Assembly: GCF_003992125.1 (NCBI RefSeq)
Contig: NZ_RQUY01000006.1
Span: forward strand, 40,019 to 104,018
Length of the DNA stretch: 64,000 nt
Direction: 5' to 3'
Origin: Veillonella caviae
Lineage (GTDB): Bacteria > Bacillota > Negativicutes > Veillonellales > Veillonellaceae
The notes beneath the pieces are model-generated. The model worked only from the letters and a program-made list of their open reading frames with translations, did no database searches and was not told where the DNA came from. A program made the position numbers and the translations under genes. The number at the start of each line of letters is the position of its first letter. Positions within the stretch are counted from its first letter, which is position 1. Shown here piece by piece: positions 53,079 through 62,226 of this stretch.

Positions 53079-53140
53079 TTACTATTTTATAGCTGGTACT
53101 ATATGTGCATTTCTATGATAGATAGACATAGATTTTAACC

Positions 53141-53286
53141 TAATCCGCCAAAAGTCCTATAGGTCCTAGGTGGGAAATGAAGGTGAGGCTGGCGAATCTA
53201 CTTGAGAGTGTAAATAAGTTAATAAATATAAATGTAAAGCACGGAATGTATAAAAATTCTTTTTATACATTCCGTGCTTTTTTGTT
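53141..53286 (+). ncRNA. candidate structured RNA ending in a very strong terminator
   Basis: CGCCA (53146-53150) pairs with TGGCG (53190-53194). Inside, AGTCCT/AGGCT and GTCCT/AGGT pairs frame a purine-rich loop (GGGAAATGAAG). About 40 bases later, AAAGCACGGAATGTATAAAAA (first 20 bases at 53236-53255) forms a perfect 21-bp stem with 53260-53280 and a 3-base loop, then TTTTTTG. It could be a small RNA, the thiD 3' end, or a sensor of an unknown class. It matches no riboswitch I know. The terminator is certain; the structured part is tentative. Confidence 0.5.
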
Positions 53287-53320
53287 TTAGCCAGTATATA
53301 TTTAATTTCCTCTTTTTAAC

Positions 53321-53376
53321 TCCTATAAGTCAATTCCTATAGGTTAAATCCTATAAATTAATGCCTATAAAATAAG
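53321..53376 (+). repeat. four tandem 14-bp direct repeats
   Basis: Units start at 53321, 53335, 53349 and 53363, exactly 14 bases apart: TCCTATAAGTCAAT, TCCTATAGGTTAAA, TCCTATAAATTAAT and GCCTATAAAATAAG. The shared core is CCTATA followed by an A/T-rich half. The same TCCTATAGGT occurs at 53155-53164, and CCTAT/ATAGG forms a dyad at 53553-53569 just after the promoter. This looks like an iteron-type operator array for the sulfate operon. The remaining sequence 53377-53523 holds only a 10-bp inverted repeat (AGGAATTTAT 53432-53441 with ATAAATTCCT 53465-53474). Confidence 0.75.
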
Positions 53377-53523
53377 TAAATTAAAGATAAATGAAGTTAA
53401 AAAAATTTGTAATAAAAATCACATATAATGGAGGAATTTATAAACTTAGTAAATAACAGGCTTCATAAATTCCTTAAAAAATTAGAAATATACATAGATA
53501 TAAAAATTTATACAATATTGATG

Positions 53524-53569
53524 TTGACATGTAGTTGAGAAAGTAGTAATATCCTATCCAAGCAATAGG
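53524..53569 (+). promoter_or_regulatory. promoter and dyad of the sulfate assimilation operon
   Basis: A perfect TTGACA (53524-53529), 17 bases and TAATAT (53547-53552). The dyad CCTAT (53553-53557) / ATAGG (53565-53569) begins right after the -10 box, where a repressor could block initiation. Confidence 0.7.
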
Positions 53570-53627
53570 TTATAAACCGAAGTGAGTTTGTACGGTATCG
53601 TATATGAATGGAGAAAGGAGTCTTTCC

Positions 53628-55193
53628 ATGGCTATCTCAAAAGCATTACAAGAAGAATTAATCGTTGACTATCCTACTTTTGTGGAAAATACTCGGAAGT
53701 TTTATAATAAGGAAATTTCAGTGCAAGATTATAAAGGATTATCTGGCCCTTTTGGTAGTTATGCTGAAAAAGGGGCTGAAACAGGCATGTCCCGCTGGCG
53801 GTTTCCTAGTGGCATCATTAATAAAGAGCAAATCTTATTTATTGCAGATGCTATGCGTCGTTATGATTTAGCATATCCGCATTTTACCACTGGACAATGT
53901 ATTCAATTTCATCGCCTTGATGGAGAAACGATTATTAAATTATTCCCTGAATGTCATAGTCATGGTATTTACAATCGTGGTGCTGGTGGGGATCACCCTC
54001 GTAATACTGGTACATCTCCATTGCTAGGAATTCGCAAAGACGAATCTTGGGATTTTTCACCTTATGTGCGTGCACTATCTGAATATGTGTTGACCTTGAT
54101 TAAAGGGATTAAATTCCCTCGTAAATTTAAAACAGCTTTTTCTGATGGCACTGAAAATACTAGTCATGTAACATTCAAAGATTTTGGTGTAGTGGCAAAT
54201 GTGGAGGATAACACTTTTTCTGTGTATGTAGCTGGTGGTCTTGGACCAAATCCTAAAATGGGTGTTTTAGTAGGTAGTCATATTGCGCCAGAAGATATTT
54301 TGTACTATGTGAAAACCTTGGCGCTCATCTTTTCTGAACATGGTAACTACAACAATCGTAGCAAAGCTCGCGTTCGTTATTTACAAGATATTCTAGGTGG
54401 CCCAGAAGCATTGTATGATACGTTCCAAGAGTATTTAGCTAAAGTTCGTAATACCGAACAATTGACTGTAAATCCAGAAGAGGTTGCTTTTACAATTAAC
54501 AAGCGTGGTACTGTAGATCCTACATTGGTAGATAGTCGTGTAGGAGAGCAAAAGCAAGAAGGTTTATACTATGTGTCCTATCATCCGTTTGGTGGCAACC
54601 CGACAAAGGACGAATTCTTGGCACTTCTTGACTATGTGGGGAGCCTTGATGATGAGGTACAATTGCGTCTCTGCGCTGATGAATCTGTATATATTGTAAA
54701 TCTTACAGCTGATGAAGCGCGTCATGTGCTGTCATTAACGGAAAACGGTGGCGACAATGATTTTTACCGTTCTGTATCTTGCATTGGTGCCAATTTTTGC
54801 CAAGTAGGATTACAAGATTCGTCTGGATTATTAATTAATATTTTTGATGCTGTGCGCGATGCTAAACAAGTCAATAGTGATTTGCTACCAACCTTCCACA
54901 TTTCTGGATGTCCATCTTCTTGTGGGACACACCAAATAGATGCTATTGGATTCCATGGGGCTATGAAGGTGGTGGACAAGGTTCCTACATCGGCATTTAA
55001 AATTTTCCGCGGTGGTAATGAAACTATCGGTCGTGAACATTTTGCAGAAGAAGTAGGTACTATTGTAAGTAGCGATATTCCTAAATTCTTTATCGCTCTC
55101 GGTGAATTGCTTACAAAAGAGCAAACTCGATTTGCCGATTGGATTGTAGATAATACAGCAGTATTTGATCAACTAGTGGCGGAATTTGAATAA
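53628..55193 (+). CDS. siroheme-dependent sulfite (nitrite) reductase
   Basis: A 521-residue protein of the nitrite/sulfite reductase family with two ferredoxin-like halves. The [4Fe-4S]-siroheme ligands are in CIGANFCQVG and, ~45 residues later, CPSSCGTHQ. The N-terminal part has TTGQCIQFH and GAGGDHPRNTGTSPLLG. Family membership does not separate sulfite from nitrite, but the operon is entirely sulfur-related, so reduction of sulfite to sulfide with ferredoxin is inferred. GGAG lies before the ATG at 53628; an in-frame ATG eight codons earlier is overlapped by the ribosome site. It is the first gene of a ten-gene operon. Confidence 0.88.
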   Translation: MAISKALQEELIVDYPTFVENTRKFYNKEISVQDYKGLSGPFGSYAEKGAETGMSRWRFPSGIINKEQILFIADAMRRYDLAYPHFTTGQCIQFHRLDGETIIKLFPECHSHGIYNRGAGGDHPRNTGTSPLLGIRKDESWDFSPYVRALSEYVLTLIKGIKFPRKFKTAFSDGTENTSHVTFKDFGVVANVEDNTFSVYVAGGLGPNPKMGVLVGSHIAPEDILYYVKTLALIFSEHGNYNNRSKARVRYLQDILGGPEALYDTFQEYLAKVRNTEQLTVNPEEVAFTINKRGTVDPTLVDSRVGEQKQEGLYYVSYHPFGGNPTKDEFLALLDYVGSLDDEVQLRLCADESVYIVNLTADEARHVLSLTENGGDNDFYRSVSCIGANFCQVGLQDSSGLLINIFDAVRDAKQVNSDLLPTFHISGCPSSCGTHQIDAIGFHGAMKVVDKVPTSAFKIFRGGNETIGREHFAEEVGTIVSSDIPKFFIALGELLTKEQTRFADWIVDNTAVFDQLVAEFE

Positions 55194-55301
55194 TCGATTC
55201 GACCATATCTAGTTTGGATTTAGTTTGTAATAATCCCGCAGTATTGTTATAAATGCGAGATAGGTGTATTAAGTTATAAGTATGTAGAAAGGATGTTTAT
55301 C

Positions 55302-55484
55302 ATGAGTGATGTAGCCATAACTAATATAGAAACACTAATATTTATCGTCAGTGGGTACATAGCTATGTGCTGCATCGCAGTATGGCAACATCGATTGCGC
55401 CACTATATTAGCTTTTCTAACAATCTCAATAGTTTATTAGCGTTACATACAATCTTATCTGTAGGTGCTCTCATCGGTAGATAG
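55302..55484 (+). CDS. small membrane protein in the sulfate operon
   Basis: A 60-residue protein that I do not recognise. One clear membrane segment (about 13-30, IFIVSGYIAMCCIAVW) is followed by a basic stretch and a second hydrophobic part near the end (LLALHTILSVGALIG). AAAGGA lies eight bases before the ATG at 55302. It fits between the reductase and the binding-protein gene with short gaps, so it is probably expressed. It may assist the transporter or be a small accessory subunit; there is no direct evidence. Confidence 0.6.
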   Translation: MSDVAITNIETLIFIVSGYIAMCCIAVWQHRLRHYISFSNNLNSLLALHTILSVGALIGR

Positions 55485-55492
55485 AGGTGGCT

Positions 55493-56590
55493 ATGAAATA
55501 TTTATATAAGAACTATTTACCTATAAAAGGCGTAGGGAAGCAATGGTTTTCGATGAAAGTTTTGAATAAACAAATAGCACCTATGAGATTTGTATTGATT
55601 TTCTCTGTATTGTTTACGATAGTCATTTTATCTGGCTGTACAAGGCAAAGCAAGGTGGACGGCAATCATGTAACTATAACAAATGTATCATATGATACGA
55701 CTCGCGAATTTTACGAGGTATATAATAAACGATTTCACGATTTGTACCAACAACAAAGAGGTCTTGATGTGCAGGTCTTACAATCACATGGTGGTTCCGG
55801 CGGTCAAGCGAGAGCTGTTATGGAAGGCAATAATGCGGATGTAGTGACATTGGGGTCTGAGCAAGACGTTAATTTATTAGCCCGAGCAGGGCTTATTAAT
55901 AGTGATTGGCGAAGTCAACTGCCGAACAATTCGGCACCTTATACATCGACCATCGTTATGCTCGTAAGAAAAGGCAATCCTAAGCATATTCATGATTGGA
56001 ATGATATTATAGCTCCCGATGTACGTATTATCGCGCCAGATCCGAAAAGTAGTAGCGGTGCCTGCTGGATTTTCCTCGGTGCTTGGTATTACGGTTTACA
56101 TCATTATTACACAGAAGAGGGAACTAAAGAATTTGTGCGCCAATTGTATCGGAATGTAAGTGTTATGGACTCTGGTGCACGGGGGGCGACTACTACATTT
56201 GTGGAAAATAGACAAGGAGATGTACTTCTTTTATGGGAAAACGAAGCGCTATATCTAATGGAACATTATCCAGAGCGTTTTGACCTCATTGTACCGTCTA
56301 TGAGTATTTTAGCTGAACCTAGTGTTGCTGTTGTTACAGGAATAACAGAAAAAGATAGCACTACACAGGTGTCTAATGATTATTTACGAAATTTATATAC
56401 AGAAGAATCGCAACGATTATTGGCCAATTATGGGTTCAGACCTCGTAATGAGCAAATATTACGAGAATTTTCAAACAAATTTGATACATCTATTCAATTA
56501 GGAACAGTGGATGATTTTGGAGGTTGGAAGGCGATTTATACTAAATTCTTCAAAGATGGAGGTGTATTTGATGAGATTTACGGCTCTTAA
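55493..56590 (+). CDS. sulfate ABC transporter substrate-binding lipoprotein
   Basis: A 365-residue sulfate/thiosulfate-binding protein (SubI/CysP/Sbp family). The lipobox LSGC has Cys49 from this start. Family motifs are VLQSHGGSGGQARAVMEG, ADVVTLGSEQDVN, PDPKSSSGACWIFLGAW and GARGATTTFVENRQGDVLLLWENEA. The N-terminal region before the signal core is unusually long; later ATGs at 55553 or 55583 would give a standard signal peptide but lack a ribosome site, while GAGGTGG precedes 55493. It feeds CysT/CysW. Confidence 0.9.
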   Translation: MKYLYKNYLPIKGVGKQWFSMKVLNKQIAPMRFVLIFSVLFTIVILSGCTRQSKVDGNHVTITNVSYDTTREFYEVYNKRFHDLYQQQRGLDVQVLQSHGGSGGQARAVMEGNNADVVTLGSEQDVNLLARAGLINSDWRSQLPNNSAPYTSTIVMLVRKGNPKHIHDWNDIIAPDVRIIAPDPKSSSGACWIFLGAWYYGLHHYYTEEGTKEFVRQLYRNVSVMDSGARGATTTFVENRQGDVLLLWENEALYLMEHYPERFDLIVPSMSILAEPSVAVVTGITEKDSTTQVSNDYLRNLYTEESQRLLANYGFRPRNEQILREFSNKFDTSIQLGTVDDFGGWKAIYTKFFKDGGVFDEIYGS

Positions 56591-57410
56591 AAAACATACA
56601 CCGATTCCTGGATTTGGTCTTACGTTAGGAATCACTATTTCTATGGTATCCATCTTTGTACTGATTCCTTTGGCATCCGTATTGTATTTTGGTACCACCT
56701 TATCTTGGATGGAGTTTTGGCATATCATCACTATGCCTAATGTACTCTATGCGTTTGCTACTAGCATTGGTACATCTTTTATAGCGGCTCTTATGAATGT
56801 TATCTTTGGCGTACTCCTTGCCTGGGTTATCGTACGCTATGAATTTACAGGAAAGTCGCTTATCAACGGGCTTATTGAGATTCCTTTTGCACTACCTACA
56901 GCAGTAGCAGGGATTACATTATCTAAACTGTATTCTGATCAAGGTCTCATCGGTGCTTGGCTTTCACAGTGGGGAATACATGCATCATATAGCCACATCG
57001 GTATCGTTGTAGCCCTCGTATTTGTGGGCATTCCCTTTGTGGTACGCACGGTACAACCAGTATTAGAAGATTTTGACTCTACTTATGAGGAAGCGGCCTA
57101 TATGTTAGGGTCGAGTACATTTGATTTATATCGCCGCGTTATCTTTCCTGAATTAAAACCTGCGATTTTAACAGGATTTGGGCTTGCTTTTGCGCGAGGA
57201 ATTGGTGAATATGGCAGTGTTATTTATATTTCTGGCAATAGTTTACGCGAACATACACAGATTGTATCCTATGTTATCATGCAGAAATTGAATTATGCCG
57301 ATTATGCTGGTGCTACGGCGGTGGCTATAGTATTGTTAGTGATTTCTTTTCTCGTTATGTTAACTATTAATGCTATGCATATTCATCAGTCAAAACGGGG
57401 AGGTGCATAA
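56571..57410 (+). CDS. cysT: sulfate ABC transporter permease CysT
   Basis: A 279-residue six-span permease (CysT/CysU). It begins with HTPIPGFGLTLGITISM, has PFALPTAVAGITL and the coupling loop EEAAYMLGSSTFDLYRRVIFPELKP, then GEYGSVIYISGN. The start at 56571 follows GGAGGTG and overlaps the binding-protein gene by 20 bases. It pairs with CysW. Confidence 0.93.
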   Translation: MRFTALKKHTPIPGFGLTLGITISMVSIFVLIPLASVLYFGTTLSWMEFWHIITMPNVLYAFATSIGTSFIAALMNVIFGVLLAWVIVRYEFTGKSLINGLIEIPFALPTAVAGITLSKLYSDQGLIGAWLSQWGIHASYSHIGIVVALVFVGIPFVVRTVQPVLEDFDSTYEEAAYMLGSSTFDLYRRVIFPELKPAILTGFGLAFARGIGEYGSVIYISGNSLREHTQIVSYVIMQKLNYADYAGATAVAIVLLVISFLVMLTINAMHIHQSKRGGA

Positions 57411-57411
57411 T

Positions 57412-58233
57412 ATGAAACGTCGCTCCCTAGGTGAATTGACGGCCATTATTATAGCTGTACTCTTTGTACTGCTTATGCTCGTGGTACCTCTTATTAGTGT
57501 GCTCACCAATGCGCTATCCAAAGGGTTAGATTTTTTTGTGAAAGCTATCTCTACCTCTCATGTTATATCTGCTTTGGGATTAACTATAGGTACTATGATT
57601 GTCACAGTCTTGATTACTGGCGTGTTCGGTGTGGCTGCAGCCTATTGTATTGGTAAATTTCAATTTAAAGGCAAGTCTATATTGACGACTCTCATTGATA
57701 TTCCCTTTACTGTATCTCCCGTTATTGCAGGGCTAGCCCTAATTATGACCTTTGGACGAATGGGGTGGTTTCATCCTTATATTGAGGCGATTAACAATTA
57801 TTTTAATCTCGATATTCGCATTGTTTTTGCTGTACCTGGTGTTATTCTAGCTACCGTATTTGTTACATTCCCATTTATTTACAGGGAAATCATTCCTGTG
57901 TTGTTCAGTCAAGGGAAGGATGAAGAGGAAGCGGCAGCCATGATGGGCGCCTCAGGGTGGACTATATTTCGACGCATCACATTTCCTGCTATTAAATGGC
58001 CATTTTTATATGGCATTATTCTCTGCAGTGCTCGTGCGCTTGGTGAGTTTGGTGCCGTTGCAGCCGTATCTAAGGCGCGAGGGCAAACTTTTACATTGCC
58101 CTTAGAGATCGATGCACTCTATATGTCTGGTTCTGAAAACGGTGCTGTATCGGCCTTTGCCGTATCATCTCTACTGGTAGGTATGGCTCTTATCATGTTA
58201 GTGATTCGCAGTATTGTTGAAAAGAAAGGATAG
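57412..58233 (+). CDS. cysW: sulfate ABC transporter permease CysW
   Basis: A 273-residue six-span permease. Typical CysW segments are DIPFTVSPVIAGLALI, the coupling loop EEEAAAMMGASGWTIFRRITFPAIKW and ARALGEFGAVAAVSKARGQT. It starts one base after the cysT stop codon with GGGGAGG upstream. Confidence 0.93.
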   Translation: MKRRSLGELTAIIIAVLFVLLMLVVPLISVLTNALSKGLDFFVKAISTSHVISALGLTIGTMIVTVLITGVFGVAAAYCIGKFQFKGKSILTTLIDIPFTVSPVIAGLALIMTFGRMGWFHPYIEAINNYFNLDIRIVFAVPGVILATVFVTFPFIYREIIPVLFSQGKDEEEAAAMMGASGWTIFRRITFPAIKWPFLYGIILCSARALGEFGAVAAVSKARGQTFTLPLEIDALYMSGSENGAVSAFAVSSLLVGMALIMLVIRSIVEKKG

Positions 58234-58238
58234 TCCAC

Positions 58239-59300
58239 ATGTATGTAGAACTAAAACAGGTGAATAAGTACTATGATACGTATCACGCATCCAAAGATAT
58301 ATCTATTGGTATCGAACAAGGACAAGTTCTTGCATTGTTAGGGCCTAGTGGCAGTGGTAAAACAACAATTCTACGTATGATCGCAGGGCTTGAAATACCT
58401 GATTCTGGAGATATTACTATTGCGAATCAAATCGTAAATACTATGCCGCCGCGAGAACGAGAAATAGGATTTTTATTTCAGAATTATGCATTATTTCGCC
58501 ATATGACAGTATTTGAAAATATCGCCTTTGGCCTTGAAATGCAGGGGTTAAAACAAAAAGAGATTAAGCCTCGTGTAGCGGAATTGATTGAACTTATTGG
58601 ATTAACAGGTTTAGAGAAACGGTATCCTATGGAATTATCGGGTGGACAAAAACAACGTGTTGCCTTTGCTCGTGCGTTAGCGCCGAATCCAAAGGTGCTT
58701 CTATTAGATGAGCCTTTTGCCGCTATCGACGTAAAGGTAAAGGAAGAATTACGTATTTGGCTAAAAGAGACGATTCATAAAATCGGTATTACAACTATTT
58801 TTGTTACCCACGATCAAGAGGAAGCCGTAGAATTAGCCGATATTATTGTTGTTACTAATCAAGGTCGAGTAGAGCAGATGGGAACGCCAGAGGAAATATA
58901 CGGAGCTCCTAATACGCCTTTTGTGGCGCAGTTTATGGGAAAATCTACAGAAGTTTTATCCTACCGTGATTTAAAGGGCTTTCAGCATATCGATTATGGC
59001 TCATCTGCCATCATACGACCAGAAGCTATCAAGATTTATAAAAAAGGAACGCTTCGCCAATTTATGAGTGCTGCTGAAGAAGGTGTAATCGAACGGATTC
59101 TATTCAAAGGCAATCATTTGGAATTATGGGTTCGCATTGGAGACATGTTGATTTATAGCAATGCGGATATGGACAGTGCGCATTTTTCCGTTGGTGAAAG
59201 CGTAGATGTTTTGATTTATCGATTGTATATTTTTGATCACAATACTACACAAGTAGTAGAAAACAGCAAGATGAATGTTGATGATGTGTACTATATTTAG
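58239..59300 (+). CDS. cysA: sulfate ABC transporter ATP-binding protein CysA
   Basis: A 353-residue ATPase. Walker A is GPSGSGKTT near residue 36, the signature is LSGGQKQR near 135, and Walker B is VLLLDEPFAAID. The C-terminal ~110 residues are a TOBE-like regulatory domain. It completes the SBP-CysT-CysW-CysA importer. AAAGGA lies before the ATG. Confidence 0.93.
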   Translation: MYVELKQVNKYYDTYHASKDISIGIEQGQVLALLGPSGSGKTTILRMIAGLEIPDSGDITIANQIVNTMPPREREIGFLFQNYALFRHMTVFENIAFGLEMQGLKQKEIKPRVAELIELIGLTGLEKRYPMELSGGQKQRVAFARALAPNPKVLLLDEPFAAIDVKVKEELRIWLKETIHKIGITTIFVTHDQEEAVELADIIVVTNQGRVEQMGTPEEIYGAPNTPFVAQFMGKSTEVLSYRDLKGFQHIDYGSSAIIRPEAIKIYKKGTLRQFMSAAEEGVIERILFKGNHLELWVRIGDMLIYSNADMDSAHFSVGESVDVLIYRLYIFDHNTTQVVENSKMNVDDVYYI

Positions 59301-59314
59301 GTTGGTGAAGTGCT

Positions 59315-61018
59315 GTGAAAATTGAAGAAACAAAGTTGTTACATACTGATGTGCTCATCATAGGTGGCGGTACTGCCGGTTGTTATGGTGCACTTACATT
59401 GCGAAAACATAGCGATTTATCTATTATGATTGCAGAGAAAGCGCATATTAAACGGAGCGGTTGTTTGGCAGCCGGCGTCAATGCGTTGAATGCGTATATT
59501 GTAGAAGGACGCACTGCTGATGATTATGTAAATTACCAATTAAAAGATGCTAATTGCATTGTACGGGAAGATTTAGCCATCACTATGTGTGAAGGATTAA
59601 ATCGCGTCACAGCAGAACTAGAGAAACTAGGCTTAGTTATACTAAAGAATCCTGATGGCACATATGTGGCGAGGGGCAATCGCAACATTAAAATCAATGG
59701 GGAAAATATAAAACCTATTTTAGCTGATGCGGTGGCGTCATTAGATAATGTGACTATCATTAATCGACTGGTTATAACCGATTACATCGTTGAAAACAAT
59801 ACTATATTAGGTGCAGTAGGTTTTCACATTGATACAGGCATAGCTTATGAGATTCGTGCCAAGTATGTCATTATTGCCACTGGTGGTGCATCAGGTCTCT
59901 ATCGACCTAATAATCCAGGATTTTCTCGCCATAAGATGTGGTATTCTCCATTTAATACAGGCGCTGGTTATGCCATGGGGATTCGTCATGGCGCAGAAAT
60001 GACTACTTTTGAAATGCGATTTATTGCTTTGCGTTGTAAGGATACAATTGCCCCTACGGGCACTATTGCACAAGGTGTAGGAGCCCTTCAAGTAAATAGT
60101 CGAGGTGAGGTGTATGAAACAAAATATGGCATCACCACATCAGAACGTGTTTATGGTACTGTAAAAGAGAATATTGATGGACATGGACCTTGTTATTTAG
60201 AAACTACAAATATTAGTGATGAACAAAATTCAGATTTATTAAAAGCTTATTTAAATATGGCACCTAGCCAAACCTTGCGATGGATTGAAAATGGTACAGG
60301 ACCTAAAGCAGAAAATGTAGAAATAGAAGGCACTGAACCATATATTGTTGGTGGACATACAGCAAGCGGTTATTGGGTAGATACCAATCGAGAAACGACC
60401 ATTAAAAATCTATACGCTGCTGGTGATGTAGCTGGTGGGTGTCCTCAAAAATACGTTACTGGTGCTCTAGTAGAAGGGGAAATAGCAGCCCTTGCTATTA
60501 TAGAAAAAGAAAAGCATTTAGGAACCCATATTAATTCCCATGAGCATTTGCAGAATCTAGCTTTACAGGATGAATACAATCAATATTTGCTTTCACCAGG
60601 AGAGCCTAAACCAAGATTTTCCGTCTATGATTTAGAGGAAGCTATGCAGAAGGTGATGGATACTTATGCAGGCGGTATTAGCACTATGTATCAATATACG
60701 ACGAAACAACTGGAAAAGGCAGAACAAGAAATTTCTCGTATTGAAGAATTGGTTACACAAGTCAAAGTTGAAGCGGTGCGAGAACTAGTATTCGTATATG
60801 AATTAAAAGAGCGCCTCACCGTATGTCACGTATTAATTGCTCATTTATTGGGGCGAAAGGAAACGAGATGGCATACATTTGGCGAGTTCTTAGATTATCC
60901 TGAGTCTTCTGATGCAGGATTACATTATGTGAATTCTAAATTAGTAGATGGCCGCATTCAAGTGTTAGAAAGACCATTAGTGAAACGAGGTGAACGCTAT
61001 GAGCATAGCTATTCATAA
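59315..61018 (+). CDS. aprA: adenylylsulfate reductase alpha-like flavoprotein
   Basis: A 567-residue FAD protein of the fumarate reductase/AprA family. The dinucleotide motif is VLIIGGGTAGCYGAL near residue 15, RSGCLAAGVNALNAY follows, and ATGGASGLYRPNNPG and GHTASGYWVD match AprA. AprA reduces APS to sulfite and AMP with electrons from AprB. It is shorter than dissimilatory AprA (about 620-660). The start is a GTG with a weak site. Its place between the sulfate importer and cysDN, with no dissimilatory genes, supports an assimilatory role. Confidence 0.85.
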   Translation: MKIEETKLLHTDVLIIGGGTAGCYGALTLRKHSDLSIMIAEKAHIKRSGCLAAGVNALNAYIVEGRTADDYVNYQLKDANCIVREDLAITMCEGLNRVTAELEKLGLVILKNPDGTYVARGNRNIKINGENIKPILADAVASLDNVTIINRLVITDYIVENNTILGAVGFHIDTGIAYEIRAKYVIIATGGASGLYRPNNPGFSRHKMWYSPFNTGAGYAMGIRHGAEMTTFEMRFIALRCKDTIAPTGTIAQGVGALQVNSRGEVYETKYGITTSERVYGTVKENIDGHGPCYLETTNISDEQNSDLLKAYLNMAPSQTLRWIENGTGPKAENVEIEGTEPYIVGGHTASGYWVDTNRETTIKNLYAAGDVAGGCPQKYVTGALVEGEIAALAIIEKEKHLGTHINSHEHLQNLALQDEYNQYLLSPGEPKPRFSVYDLEEAMQKVMDTYAGGISTMYQYTTKQLEKAEQEISRIEELVTQVKVEAVRELVFVYELKERLTVCHVLIAHLLGRKETRWHTFGEFLDYPESSDAGLHYVNSKLVDGRIQVLERPLVKRGERYEHSYS

Positions 61019-61313
61019 GGACAAATGCATAGGTTGCAAACGGTGTAGCATTGTATGCCCTGGTTCCCTTATCGTTATAGATGATGATAAAAAAGCTCGT
61101 ATTGCCTATCCTCGTGATTGTTGGGGTTGTGTATCCTGTGTGAAGGAATGTCCTGTGTCGGCTATCGACTTTTACCTCGGCGCCGATATGGGGGGGCGTG
61201 GCAGCACCATGACTGTTTCGTCAGAAGATTCCTATTTACATTGGCATATTCAAAAATATGATGGTACTACACAAACTATAACCATCGATCGACGAGAATC
61301 GAATCAATATTAG
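60999..61313 (+). CDS. aprB: AprB-like iron-sulfur subunit
   Basis: A 104-residue ferredoxin-type protein with two [4Fe-4S] motifs, [13 protein letters not shown] and [17 protein letters not shown], then a ~45-residue tail with GGRGSTMTV. It is a shortened AprB (usually ~150 residues). It overlaps aprA by 20 bases with GAGGTG upstream, so the two form one complex. Confidence 0.88.
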   Translation: MSIAIHKDKCIGCKRCSIVCPGSLIVIDDDKKARIAYPRDCWGCVSCVKECPVSAIDFYLGADMGGRGSTMTVSSEDSYLHWHIQKYDGTTQTITIDRRESNQY

Positions 61314-61326
61314 AAAGGAATATACT

Positions 61327-62226
61327 ATGAGTCAGTTTTCCCACTTAGATGAATTAGAGGCGGAAGCCATATATATTATTCGAGAGGTAGCAGCACAATG
61401 TGAAAATCCTGTTATGCTCTACTCTATTGGCAAAGATAGCTCTGTTATGCTCCATTTAGCTTTGAAAGCTTTCTATCCAGAAAAACCACCATTTCCATTT
61501 TTACATGTAAATACAACATGGAAATTTAAGGAAATGATTAAATTCCGCGATGAAACAGCGAAAAAACTTGGCATTACTATGCTTGAGTATATCAATGCAG
61601 ATGGTGTAGCACAAGGTATTAATCCTTTTGATCACGGTTCAGCGTATACGGATATTATGAAAACACAGGCTTTGAAGCAGGCATTACATAAATATGGTTT
61701 TGATGCAGCCTTTGGTGGGGGGCGTAGAGATGAAGAAAAATCGCGTGCCAAAGAACGTATTTTCTCATTCCGTACTAAAGAGCAAGCGTGGGACCCTAAA
61801 AATCAACGGCCAGAAATGTGGAAACTGTTTAACACGAAAATCAATAAAGGGGAGAGCATGCGCGTATTCCCTATTTCTAATTGGACGGAAACAGATATTT
61901 GGCAATATATCAAACGTGAAAATATCGATATTGTGCCATTATACTTTGCTGCAGAACGCCCTGTAGTAGAGCGAGATGGCAATATTATTATGATTGATGA
62001 TAATAGATTTCCATTGCGTGAAGGCGAAGTACCAGAATTGAAAAGCGTGCGATTTAGAACTCTCGGTTGCTACCCATTAACTGGTGGTATTGAGTCTACA
62101 GCGCATACTTTAGATGAAATTATCGATGAAACATTGAGTGCAGTATCCTCTGAGCGAACTACTCGCGTTATCGATAGTGAAGCAGCGGGCAGTATGGAAC
62201 GAAGAAAAAGAGAGGGGTATTTCTAA
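61327..62226 (+). CDS. cysD: sulfate adenylyltransferase subunit 2
   Basis: A 299-residue PP-loop ATP pyrophosphatase. The PP-loop is [14 protein letters not shown] near residue 38, and [19 protein letters not shown] and [15 protein letters not shown] are family-specific. With CysN it makes APS from sulfate and ATP. AAAGGAA precedes the start; its stop shares a base with the cysN start. Confidence 0.96.
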   Translation: MSQFSHLDELEAEAIYIIREVAAQCENPVMLYSIGKDSSVMLHLALKAFYPEKPPFPFLHVNTTWKFKEMIKFRDETAKKLGITMLEYINADGVAQGINPFDHGSAYTDIMKTQALKQALHKYGFDAAFGGGRRDEEKSRAKERIFSFRTKEQAWDPKNQRPEMWKLFNTKINKGESMRVFPISNWTETDIWQYIKRENIDIVPLYFAAERPVVERDGNIIMIDDNRFPLREGEVPELKSVRFRTLGCYPLTGGIESTAHTLDEIIDETLSAVSSERTTRVIDSEAAGSMERRKREGYF

